Assembly (NCBI GenBank): GCA_035714115.1
Contig: DASTMO010000069.1
Location: 1-27,721, forward strand
Length of the DNA: 27,721 nucleotides
Source of the DNA: CAMAVH01 sp035714115
GTDB taxonomy: Bacteria; Pseudomonadota; Alphaproteobacteria; SMXQ01
Direction of reading: 5' to 3'
The position numbers and the translations under genes were made by a program. Shown one piece after another: positions 20,871 to 27,721 of this stretch (positions are counted from its first letter, which is position 1; each line of letters opens with the position of its first letter). The notes beneath the pieces are model-generated. The model was not told where the DNA came from. It was given only the letters and a program-made list of their open reading frames with translations, and did no database searches.

Positions 20871-22967
20871 GTGTTCACGTCGCCGGAGTCCATTCTCAGG
20901 GCTCGGTCGGTCGCCATTGTCGGCGCCTCCGAGCGGGCGAAATGGCCCACCAGCATCTTTTCCAGCCTGCGCGACGCTGGCTATCCCGGCAAAATCTATC
21001 CGATTAATCCGCGCTACGAGACGGTGTGGGGCGTGCGCTGCTATCCGAACTTCGCCGCGTTGCCTGAACCGGCGGAGCATGCGCTCGTCATCATTCCGGC
21101 GGGTGCCGTGCAGGCGACGTTGGAAGAGGCTGCCGCCCATGGCCTCAAATCGGCGACGGTCTATGCCGCCAGCATCGGCGAGGGCCATGACCCGGAGATC
21201 GTCGCGCGCGGCGAAGCGCTGAAGGATCTCTGCCGCCGCACCGGCCTCGTCGTCGGCGGGCCGAACTGCATGGGCGCGGTGTCGGTGCGCGAGAAAGCCT
21301 ATTTCTATCCCAATGTCGATCTGGCGCAGATACCCGCCGGCCCTGTCGGCGTCGTCTTTCAGTCGGGCGGCACGTTGCAGTTCTGGTGCCAGACCGGCGC
21401 GGCGCGCGGCTTGAAGTTCAGCTACATGATCTCGAGCGGCAACGAGCTCGGCGTCGATCTCGCCGACTACGTGAACTTCCTGGTCGAGGACGAGCAGACC
21501 AAAACCATCGCGCTGTTCATCGAAGGCATCCGCCGCCCCGAGGCCTTTATGGCCGCCGCCAACAAGGCGCTCGCCGCCGGCAAGCCCATCGTCGCCATCA
21601 AGACCGGCCGCTCGCAACGTTCGCGCGCCGCCGCGCAATCGCATACCGGCGCGATCGCCGGCGACTATCAGGCTTTCGAGGCGATGTGCGCGCGCTATGG
21701 CGTCACAGCCTGCGCCTCGCTCGACGAGATGGTCGAGGTCGCGCTCGCCTTCCAATATACCAAGCGGCCCAAGGGCAATCGCGTCGGCTGGATCACCACC
21801 TCGGGCGGCACGGTCGATCTGCTCTACGATTACATGGACGGCGAACGCGCCATCGCCATGCCTGATTATGCCGCCGCCACGGTCGCGGCGATCCAGCCGC
21901 ATATTCCGGCGGAAATGCTGCCGAAGAACCCGCTCGATTCCGGCATTCCCTCGACCATGGAGGCGGCGGCGAAAATCTGCGCCGCGGTGGCCGCCGATCC
22001 CGCCATCGACATGCTCTGTTGGGCGGCGCAATTGCCGGGCGGCAGCGGCAAGCGCAAGGCCGTCGATCCGCAGCCGATGCTCGATGTCATGGCGAAGACC
22101 GACAAGCCCATCGTCGCCTTCGGCCGCATGAACTATCCGCTGACCCAGACCGGCCTCGATTTTCAGGACCGCATCGGCATCGCCCATCTGCAAGGCTTGC
22201 CGCCGACGATCAAAGCGCTCGGCGCGCTCGCCGCCTTCGGCGCGCGCGAAGGCCGCAAGGTGCCCGATCTGCCGCCGGCCTCCGGCTGGCGCGACGCGAC
22301 GGTCGGCGAGGCGCTTGCCGCATCGCTTTCCAGCCATGGCATCGCCTCGCCCAAGAGCATCTTCGTCAAAACGGCGGGCGAAGCCGCCGACGCCGCTCAT
22401 GACATCGGTTTTCCCGTCGCGCTTAAAATCGTTTCGGCCGAACTGAGCCATAAGACCGAGGTCGGCGGGGTGCTCTTGAACCTGCGTTCGTCGACCGAAG
22501 TGATGGCCGGCGCGCAAGATCTGGCGGCGCGCGTGCATCGCGCCGGCGGGACCGCCAAGCTCGACGGCTATCTGCTGCAGGAGATGGTCTCGGGCGTCGA
22601 GGTCATCCTCGGCGCGCGCACCGATGCGCTCTATGGGCCGGTGCTCGTCGTCGGCTCGGGCGGCATCATGGTCGAGCTGACGCAGGACGTGGCGCTGCGG
22701 CTCTTGCCGGTCGGCGAGGCGGAGGCGCGCGAAATGATCGCTGGTCTCAAGCTCGCCAAGCAGCTCGCCGGCTATCGCGGCAAGCCCGAAGCGGACATGG
22801 ATGCGCTGGTGAAGGCCATCTGCGGCCTGTCGGACTTCTATTTGGCGCACCGCAACTGGCTGGCCGATATCGAGATCAATCCCCTGATCGTGCTGCCCAA
22901 GGGCAAGGGCGTTCGCGCCGTCGACGTGCGGCCGGTTTATGCGCCCAGCGAAGCCGTCACCGCTTAA
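20871..22967 (+). CDS. NDP-forming acyl-CoA synthetase, feruloyl-CoA synthetase (FerA)-like
   Basis: Activates a carboxylic acid to its CoA thioester using a nucleotide triphosphate. The 698 residues follow the fused NDP-forming order: CoA-binding Rossmann domain (about 1-125, ARSVAIVGASERAKWP), ligase domains (about 155-450, with phosphorylatable His258 in AAQSHTGAIAGDYQ), and C-terminal ATP-grasp (about 475-690, IGFPVALKIVSAELSHKTEV, then WLADIEINPLIV). Its operon partners make a hydroxycinnamate or phenylpropanoate substrate likely; FerA of Sphingobium belongs to this superfamily. GTG 20871 has GGGAG seven bases upstream, gives the conserved SPESILRARSVAIVG start, and lies downstream of the predicted promoter, unlike GTG 20811. 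A short-chain or other aryl acid remains possible. Confidence 0.88.
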   Translation: MFTSPESILRARSVAIVGASERAKWPTSIFSSLRDAGYPGKIYPINPRYETVWGVRCYPNFAALPEPAEHALVIIPAGAVQATLEEAAAHGLKSATVYAASIGEGHDPEIVARGEALKDLCRRTGLVVGGPNCMGAVSVREKAYFYPNVDLAQIPAGPVGVVFQSGGTLQFWCQTGAARGLKFSYMISSGNELGVDLADYVNFLVEDEQTKTIALFIEGIRRPEAFMAAANKALAAGKPIVAIKTGRSQRSRAAAQSHTGAIAGDYQAFEAMCARYGVTACASLDEMVEVALAFQYTKRPKGNRVGWITTSGGTVDLLYDYMDGERAIAMPDYAAATVAAIQPHIPAEMLPKNPLDSGIPSTMEAAAKICAAVAADPAIDMLCWAAQLPGGSGKRKAVDPQPMLDVMAKTDKPIVAFGRMNYPLTQTGLDFQDRIGIAHLQGLPPTIKALGALAAFGAREGRKVPDLPPASGWRDATVGEALAASLSSHGIASPKSIFVKTAGEAADAAHDIGFPVALKIVSAELSHKTEVGGVLLNLRSSTEVMAGAQDLAARVHRAGGTAKLDGYLLQEMVSGVEVILGARTDALYGPVLVVGSGGIMVELTQDVALRLLPVGEAEAREMIAGLKLAKQLAGYRGKPEADMDALVKAICGLSDFYLAHRNWLADIEINPLIVLPKGKGVRAVDVRPVYAPSEAVTA

Positions 22968-22978
22968 GGATCTCCTTC

Positions 22979-24136
22979 ATGGATTTCACCCTGCCGGAAG
23001 AACTGCGCATCCTGCGCGACCAACTGCGCCGCTTCGTCGATAGCGAGATCATTCCCAACGAGCGCGCCACGCTGGAAGAGAGCGGCGACGAGCTCAAGCC
23101 CGAATGGCGGACCCGCCTGATCGACGGCGCCAAGAAGCTCGGCATCTGGATGATGGAGGTGCCGGAAGAGCATGGCGGCAGCGAGCTGAGCCTGGTCGGG
23201 CGCGCCGTCGTCTGGCAGGAATTGGCGCGCACCATCGGGCTGCCGTCGCGCGGCGAAACCATCACCGGACCTTCGGTGCGCCACATTCTCTACAATCTCG
23301 AAGGGGAGCTGCGCGAAAAGTACCTTCTGCCGGTGCTGCGCGGCGAAAAGAAGGCCTGCTTCGCCCAGACCGAGCCGGACGCCGGCTCCGATCCCGGCGG
23401 CATGCGCACCACGGCGGTGCGCGACGGCGACGATTATGTGATCAACGGCACCAAGCGGTTCATCAGCGGCGCCGGCAAGGCGCAATTCATGCAGCTGATG
23501 GCGGCGACGGATCGCGCCAAGGGCTCGCGTGGCGGCATTTCCTGCTTCCTGGTCGATATGGACACGCCGGGCGTCAAGCTCGGCGCGCGCTATCAGACCA
23601 TGATGGGCGACGCGCCGTGGGAGATCATTCTCGACAATGTGCGCGTGCCGGCCAAGCAGATGATCGGCGAGGAGGGCGGCGGCTTCAAACTGGGCCAGAA
23701 ATGGCTCGGCACCGGGCGCGTCAAGCATGGCGCGCGAGCGCTCGGCGTGGCTGAGCGCTGCCTGGAATTGGCGACGTCCTACGCCAAGCAGCGCTCGACC
23801 TTCGGCAAGCCGCTGGCGGAGCGTCAGGGCATCCAGTGGAAGCTGGCCGACATCTATATCGAACTGGAGGCGGCGCGGCTGTTGGTGTTCCAGGCGGCGA
23901 GCAAGCTCGATGCCGGCGAAGACGCGCGCACCGACGCTTATATCTGCAAATATTTCGCGGACGAGATGGCGTTTCGCGCCGCCGATACCTGCCTGCAGAT
24001 CCACGGTGGCATCGGCCTGACGACCGATCTGCCGATCGAGAAGCTGTGGCGTCAGCAGCGCAGCTACCGCATCACCGAAGGCGCGAGCGAAGTGATGAAA
24101 CATGTCATCGCCCGCCACGTGCTGAAAACCTATTGA
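22979..24136 (+). CDS. Acyl-CoA dehydrogenase
   Basis: FAD-dependent alpha,beta-dehydrogenation of a CoA thioester. The 385 residues show the family throughout: CFAQTEPDAGSDPGGMRTTA (flavin-contact strand), YVINGTKRFISGAG, the RSTFGKPLAERQGIQWKLAD helix, and QIHGGIGLTTDLPIEKLWRQ. The catalytic base is most likely Glu367 in ITEGASEVMKHVIAR. Located 11 bases after the acyl-CoA synthetase gene and overlapping the hydratase/lyase gene region by one base, it probably turns aryl-propanoyl-CoA (such as dihydroferuloyl-CoA) into the cinnamoyl-CoA that the lyase cleaves; the hca cluster of Acinetobacter has an analogous gene. This substrate is inferred from context. Confidence 0.93.
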   Translation: MDFTLPEELRILRDQLRRFVDSEIIPNERATLEESGDELKPEWRTRLIDGAKKLGIWMMEVPEEHGGSELSLVGRAVVWQELARTIGLPSRGETITGPSVRHILYNLEGELREKYLLPVLRGEKKACFAQTEPDAGSDPGGMRTTAVRDGDDYVINGTKRFISGAGKAQFMQLMAATDRAKGSRGGISCFLVDMDTPGVKLGARYQTMMGDAPWEIILDNVRVPAKQMIGEEGGGFKLGQKWLGTGRVKHGARALGVAERCLELATSYAKQRSTFGKPLAERQGIQWKLADIYIELEAARLLVFQAASKLDAGEDARTDAYICKYFADEMAFRAADTCLQIHGGIGLTTDLPIEKLWRQQRSYRITEGASEVMKHVIARHVLKTY

Positions 24137-24153
24137 TGACAGTGGAGACGAAG

Positions 24154-25017
24154 ATGGCGACCAAGACCAAGACCAAGGCAAAGGCCAAAGGCAAGACTTA
24201 TGAGACGATCCTGATCGATAAGGACAAGGGCATCACAACGATCACCTTGAACCGGCCCGATCAGCGCAACGCCATGAGTCCGCAGCTGCATATGGAGATG
24301 GCCGACGCGCTCGACGACCTCGCCGTCGATCCCGAGACCGAAGTGCTGATCATCACCGGATCGGGCAAGGCTTTCAGCGCCGGGCAGGACATCAAGCTCT
24401 ATTTCCGCGGCACGCAGGACAACCCGGCGGCGCGGCACAAGGCGCGTCTCGCCTCGAACGAATGGCGCTGGCAGAAGCTGTCGCGCTTTCCCAAGCCGAC
24501 CATCGCTATGATCAACGGCTTCTGCTTCGGCGGCGCCTTCACCCAGGTCTGCGCTTGCGATTTCGCCTTCGCTGCCAACGAGGCGACCTTCGGCCTGTCC
24601 GAGGTGAACTGGGGCATCCTGCCGGGCGGCATCGTCGCCTGGAACGTGGTCCAGGTGATGGGCTATCGCCACGCCATGTATTATTCGGTGACCGGCGAGC
24701 CGTTCGACGGCAAGCGCGCCGTCGAGATCGGCTTGGTCAACAAGAGCTTTCCCTTGGCCAAGCTCAAGGCCGAGACGCTCAAGTTCGCACGCATGATGCA
24801 GGAGAAGAGCCCGCAGGCGGTGCGCTACACCAAGGATGCCGTGCGCGCCGTGCGCTTCATGAACGAGCCGCAGGCCGCCGACTATCTCAACGCCAAGAGC
24901 GACGCGCTCAAGCACACGGACAAGGAGAAGGGCCGCGAGCAGGGCATGAAGCAATTCTTGGACGACAAGACCTTTCGGCCCGGCCTCGGCCATTTCAAGC
25001 GCCAGAAGGCCAAGTGA
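24154..25017 (+). CDS. p-Hydroxycinnamoyl-CoA hydratase/lyase (feruloyl-CoA hydratase/lyase-like)
   Basis: Crotonase-fold enzyme that hydrates feruloyl-, caffeoyl- or coumaroyl-CoA and cleaves it to an aromatic aldehyde (such as vanillin) and acetyl-CoA. The 287 residues resemble HCHL closely: ITTITLNRPDQRNAMSP, AFSAGQDIKLYFRG (Tyr83), KPTIAMINGFCFGGAF (oxyanion hole), ATFGLSEVNWGILPGG with catalytic Glu150, and the lyase-type tail KGREQGMKQFLDDKTFRPGL. The first 14 residues are an unusual Thr-Lys/Ala-Lys repeat. ATG 24154 has GGAG six bases upstream; ATG 24136, overlapping the preceding stop as TGATG, would add six residues. The aldehyde dehydrogenase needed next is not in this operon. Confidence 0.9.
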   Translation: MATKTKTKAKAKGKTYETILIDKDKGITTITLNRPDQRNAMSPQLHMEMADALDDLAVDPETEVLIITGSGKAFSAGQDIKLYFRGTQDNPAARHKARLASNEWRWQKLSRFPKPTIAMINGFCFGGAFTQVCACDFAFAANEATFGLSEVNWGILPGGIVAWNVVQVMGYRHAMYYSVTGEPFDGKRAVEIGLVNKSFPLAKLKAETLKFARMMQEKSPQAVRYTKDAVRAVRFMNEPQAADYLNAKSDALKHTDKEKGREQGMKQFLDDKTFRPGLGHFKRQKAK

Positions 25018-25061
25018 CCGCACTCTGGCGATGAGGGGGCGGGTCGTGCTATGCCTCGGGC

Positions 25062-25373
25062 ATGATCACGATCCGCCGGAGCCTCGCCGCTCATGTCCGA
25101 CCGCATCCCTTTCTGCTGCCGCTCGCTTTCGCCGCGCTGCTTGTCGCAAGCTGCGCGCCCGCGGGCGCACAGATGAGCGATCAGCAGCTTCCGGCCGGCG
25201 CCATCGAGACCAAGCCCGGCATCTATATGGTGCCGATCGCGCCTGATCAGGATGGCTGCATGCAGTACCGCATGCACGCGCCCGGCCAAGCCGTGGTGCA
25301 GGTGATTCATTATCGCCAGGCCGACGGTCAATTTACGACCGATCGCGCCAAGGCCGACTGCGCCAAGAAATAA
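25062..25373 (+). CDS. Small exported or lipoprotein-like protein of unknown function
   Basis: 103-residue protein with an N-terminal export signal: basic start, hydrophobic stretch, then LLVASCAPAGAQ. VASC is an acceptable though not perfect lipobox with Cys31, while AGA-Q would suit signal peptidase I. The mature part (PAGAIETKPGIYMVPIAPDQ, then DGCMQYRMHAPGQAVVQVIHYR) has two further cysteines that could form a disulfide. I do not recognise a characterised family. The ribosome site is weak. It stands between the phenylpropanoid operon and the convergent flagellin-protease gene, 9 bases from the latter, with no obvious terminator between them. Confidence 0.7.
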   Translation: MITIRRSLAAHVRPHPFLLPLAFAALLVASCAPAGAQMSDQQLPAGAIETKPGIYMVPIAPDQDGCMQYRMHAPGQAVVQVIHYRQADGQFTTDRAKADCAKK

Positions 25374-25382
25374 GCTTCAGCT

Positions 25383-27539
25383 TTAGTTGAACAGCTGCAG
25401 CAGGTTCTGCGGCATGCGGTTCGCTTGGCTGAGCATCGCCATGCCCGATTGCACCAGCACCTGCTTGGCGGTGAAAGCGGTCATTTCGCTCGCCACGTCG
25501 AGATCCATCAGGTCCGAGCGGGCCTTATCCATGTTCTCTGTCACGGTGTCGAGATTGCCCGAAGCGAAATCGAGGCGGTTCTGGGACGCGCCGATGTTGG
25601 CGCGGATGCGGCTCAGGCGATCGATGGCGGCGCTCAAAAGGTCGGATGCCGTGTCGGCGTCGGCCTTGGAATCGATCTCGGTCTGAGAAATGCCGAGGCT
25701 GAGCGCCGTGATCGACTGGGTGCTGATCAGCAGATCGTCGCCCGTGCCGGTGCCGCTGCCGATCTTGAAGCTGAATTCCTTGCCCGGCGAATCGCTAAAG
25801 CTGTCGTAAGCGCCCGCCACATTGAACAGCGAATCGGCGAAGGCGGCGCTGCGGCCGCTGACCACGTTGAGATGGTTCGAAACGCTGCTGTTCGATGAAG
25901 CGGTCACGTTGATGTCGATGCGCAGCTGCGCCTGGGTCGCCTTGTCGAGGTCGATCAGGCCCCGGCCGTAGGTGCTGTCGATGCCGGTCGTGCCGAGGTC
26001 CGTGGTGGTCGAGAACACCAAATTGGCGATCTCCGCGCCGGACAGGTTGGAGTTCGTGCCGCTGCCGTAGAGCTGGGTCAGCACGGCGACCGCGCCGGCC
26101 ACGTGCGGCGCCGCCATCGAGGTGCCGGACTTGACCGTCGTGTTGCTCGTCACCGTGGTGCCGCCATTGAAGGCGTCGGAAGTGATGCTGACGCCGGGCG
26201 CGGTGACGACGAAGCTTTTCACGGCGCCGGCGAGGTTCGAGAAGCTGGCGATGTCGTTGGAATCGTCGGTCGCGGCGACGGCGATCAGCGCGCCTTGAGC
26301 GGTGGCGTCGATCGCGAAGCTCGCCGGGAAGGCTGGATCCGACAAAGTGTCGTTGCCGGTCGCGGCGACGATCACCATGCCGGCGTTGATGGCGCGCACC
26401 ATCGCGTCGGTGATCTGGTTGGGCACGCCGACCGGGCCGCTGAAGCCGAGCGACATGTTGATGACTTTGGCGCCTTGCAGGCGCGCGTAATCGATGGCGT
26501 CGGCGATGTCGTTGGCGTTGAAGGTGCCGGTCGAAGGGTCGGTCGCCTTGATGGCGAGAATGCCGGCGTTGTAGGCGACACCCATGGTGCCGACGCCGTT
26601 GCGCTCGCCGGCGGCGATGCCGGCGACATGGGTGCCGTGGCCGTCCGAGGTGTTGCCGTCGTTGGTGTCGTTACCGTCGCCAGAAGTGGTGCCGGCGGTG
26701 CCGGCGCCGCCTTCCAGCGTGCCGTCGACGATGTCGACGCCGCCGACGATATTGCCGTCGAGGTCGGTGTGATAGAGGTCCACGCCGGTGTCGATCACGG
26801 CGATGGTCACGCCGGCGCCGGTGCCGCCGCGCGCATAGGCGGTGGAGGCGTGGATGTTGTTGAGGCCGGTCGAAGCCAGATATTCCGTCGTCTCGAAGCT
26901 TTCCGAAGCGACTTCGCCGGCCAGAGTGCCGAGCGAGTAGCCGTTGCGGTTGGACACGCTGACGACCAGCCCGTCCGAGCTGCCGCTGGCGTTCTCGTAA
27001 GTCACGCGGCCGTTCTGCACGTCCGACATGGTGAAGGTGTCGTTGAGGCCGAGCGCGTCGCCGTCGAGATAGACGGTGCCGTTGGTCGGCAGCTGGCGCA
27101 GCGTGTAGACGATGCCGCTGTCATCGACCAAGCCCTGGCCGTTGAACTGGGTGTCCTTGGCGATGCGGTCGATTTCCGAGCGCAGCGCCTGGTATTCGGT
27201 GTTCAGCATGCCGCGCTCGACGTCGGACAGCTGGCCGGAGCCGGACTGCACCGAAAGCGTCTTCATGCGCGTGAGGATGTCGCCGACCTTGGAGGTGGCG
27301 CCGTCGGCGATCTGCAAAACGGAAACGGCTTGGCGGGCGTTGACCGCGCCCTGGCGCAGCGCGGCGATCTCGACATTGAGGCGCGCGCCGATGGCGAGCG
27401 AGGCGGCGTCGTCGCGCGCGGCGAGGACGCGCGTGCCGGACGACAGGCGCGCAAGCGACCGGCTTGCCGCGCGGTCCGCGGCATCCAGATAGCGCGTGGC
27501 CACATTGGCCGCGCTGTTATGCGCGACCGTCAGTGCCAT
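25383..27539 (-). CDS. Flagellin with an inserted subtilisin-like (S8) serine protease domain
   Basis: 718-residue flagellin-protease fusion. Residues 1-140 are a normal flagellin N-terminal domain (SLARLSSGTRVLAARDDAAS, MLNTEYQALRSEIDRIAKDT, FNGQGLVDD). Residues 142-200 resemble a CSPG/cadherin-like repeat (LPTNGTVYLDGDALGLNDTF, then MSDVQNGRVTYEN). Residues about 230-540 are an S8 domain with Asp250 (VIDTGVD), His301 (DGHGTHVAG), oxyanion Asn396 (AATGND) and Ser474 (SGTSMAAPHVAG), all intact. Residues about 587-718 are the flagellin C-terminal domain (RIRANIGASQNRLDF, QVLVQSGMAMLSQANRMPQN). There is no signal peptide, no I9-type propeptide and no cysteine, consistent with flagellar type III export. 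The reading frame is continuous. It probably assembles into the filament and displays protease on its surface; assembly and activity are inferred. No other flagellar gene is in the window. Confidence 0.95.
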   Translation of the reverse strand: MALTVAHNSAANVATRYLDAADRAASRSLARLSSGTRVLAARDDAASLAIGARLNVEIAALRQGAVNARQAVSVLQIADGATSKVGDILTRMKTLSVQSGSGQLSDVERGMLNTEYQALRSEIDRIAKDTQFNGQGLVDDSGIVYTLRQLPTNGTVYLDGDALGLNDTFTMSDVQNGRVTYENASGSSDGLVVSVSNRNGYSLGTLAGEVASESFETTEYLASTGLNNIHASTAYARGGTGAGVTIAVIDTGVDLYHTDLDGNIVGGVDIVDGTLEGGAGTAGTTSGDGNDTNDGNTSDGHGTHVAGIAAGERNGVGTMGVAYNAGILAIKATDPSTGTFNANDIADAIDYARLQGAKVINMSLGFSGPVGVPNQITDAMVRAINAGMVIVAATGNDTLSDPAFPASFAIDATAQGALIAVAATDDSNDIASFSNLAGAVKSFVVTAPGVSITSDAFNGGTTVTSNTTVKSGTSMAAPHVAGAVAVLTQLYGSGTNSNLSGAEIANLVFSTTTDLGTTGIDSTYGRGLIDLDKATQAQLRIDINVTASSNSSVSNHLNVVSGRSAAFADSLFNVAGAYDSFSDSPGKEFSFKIGSGTGTGDDLLISTQSITALSLGISQTEIDSKADADTASDLLSAAIDRLSRIRANIGASQNRLDFASGNLDTVTENMDKARSDLMDLDVASEMTAFTAKQVLVQSGMAMLSQANRMPQNLLQLFN
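26940..27116 (-). other. CSPG/cadherin-like repeat inside the flagellin-protease
   Basis: Encodes residues about 142-200. The pattern L-P-x-N-G-T-x-Y-L-x-G, then D-T-F-T-x-x-D-V-x-N-G-R-V-T-Y and a final VSVSNRNG strand matches single repeats of CSPG/NG2-type cadherin-like domains in large bacterial surface proteins. It sits between the D1 helix domain and the protease, as a possible spacer or binding module. Confidence 0.6.
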
Positions 27540-27660
27540 TGCTGCTGCGTCCGAAGCGTCGTCACGGCTCTACCTAAGCCAAGGGTTGGTCCGAAAACCG
27601 GGTATCCCCTTCCTGGGGACCCTCGCATATTGGGCGGTAATTCCTAAGAATAGGTAAAAT
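27540..27660 (-). promoter_or_regulatory. Upstream region of the flagellin-protease gene
   Basis: The 121 bases upstream of the start show no clear sigma-28 or sigma-54 consensus and only a weak GGAC ribosome site about 10 bases before ATG. The string cttagg recurs (minus strand at about 27570 and 27645; plus strand at about 27694). Flagellin leaders in alphaproteobacteria are often controlled after transcription by FlbT/FlaF, which might explain the poor ribosome site. Confidence 0.35.
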
Positions 27661-27690
27661 TTGAGCCATCGAATTTCTTCGATGGCTCAA
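27661..27690. terminator. Perfect 13-bp hairpin, probable terminator of the gene beyond the window edge
   Basis: ttgagccatcgaa and ttcgatggctcaa pair perfectly around a 4-base loop. On the minus strand it is followed by ATTTTACC, so it most likely ends a minus-strand gene located beyond 27721, leaving the flagellin-protease gene with its own promoter. Confidence 0.6.
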
Positions 27691-27721
27691 TGGCTTAGGA
27701 ATCTACGACGGGCTTTTTCAG

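Noticed and set aside
20805..22850. 681-residue open frame on the minus strand opposite the acyl-CoA synthetase
   Set aside because: Arg/His/Asp-rich antisense shadow with no domain; the plus-strand gene is certain.
26103..27647. Long open frame (514 residues) on the plus strand opposite the flagellin-protease gene
   Set aside because: Its translation is Gly/Val/Asp/Arg-rich and low in complexity, the typical antisense shadow of a GC-rich gene; the opposite strand has a fully recognisable protein.

Overview
The window looks like a chromosomal segment from a GC-rich alphaproteobacterium, most likely a Hyphomicrobiales member. The clues are a GapR/DUF2312 protein, an LpxR-type lipid A deacylase, a BTLCP-family protein, DUF1194, a candidate EcfG-like promoter and an alphaproteobacterial-style flagellin. 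No tRNA, rRNA, CRISPR array, transposase or integrase is visible. Most of it is ordinary core and accessory metabolism in short operons.

Layout. 1-1204 (-): 3'-truncated aldehyde dehydrogenase. 1406-2207 (+): two small exported proteins with a shared motif, each followed by a strong terminator. 2292-3559 (-): ECF sigma factor and RskA-like anti-sigma factor, divergent from an exported DUF4394 protein (3771-4562). 4636-7289 (-): two-subunit molybdenum hydroxylase. 7378-8385 (-): ArsC-like protein, IF-1 and a cold-shock protein. 8386-9275: a long gene-free stretch rich in palindromes and hairpins, ending in a terminator-like structure. 9276-12021 (+): overlapping DUF3750 / chromate transporter / DUF488 operon. 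12039-12808 (-): GapR and cyclophilin. 13095-13541 (+): unknown protein. 13610-14692 (-): LpxR-like outer-membrane protein. 14856-16929: two response regulators around a BTLCP protein that has lost its catalytic residues. 17167-20659: CBS protein, SemiSWEET, quinone oxidoreductase, DUF4202, DUF1194 and small proteins.

20871-25017 (+) is a three-gene operon: NDP-forming acyl-CoA synthetase (FerA-like), acyl-CoA dehydrogenase and hydroxycinnamoyl-CoA hydratase/lyase (FerB/HCHL-like). Together these would activate plant phenylpropanoids, desaturate the side chain where needed, and cleave it to an aromatic aldehyde plus acetyl-CoA. A good sigma-70-like promoter with an embedded dyad lies just upstream.

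The most striking gene is at 25383-27539 (-): a 718-residue flagellin whose variable region is replaced by a complete subtilisin-like (S8) protease domain with intact Asp250/His301/Ser474, preceded by a CSPG/cadherin-like repeat. It predicts a flagellar filament that displays a serine protease. The proteolytic flagellins I know of (flagellinolysins) carry a zinc metallopeptidase instead, so a serine-protease version would be an independent invention of the same idea.
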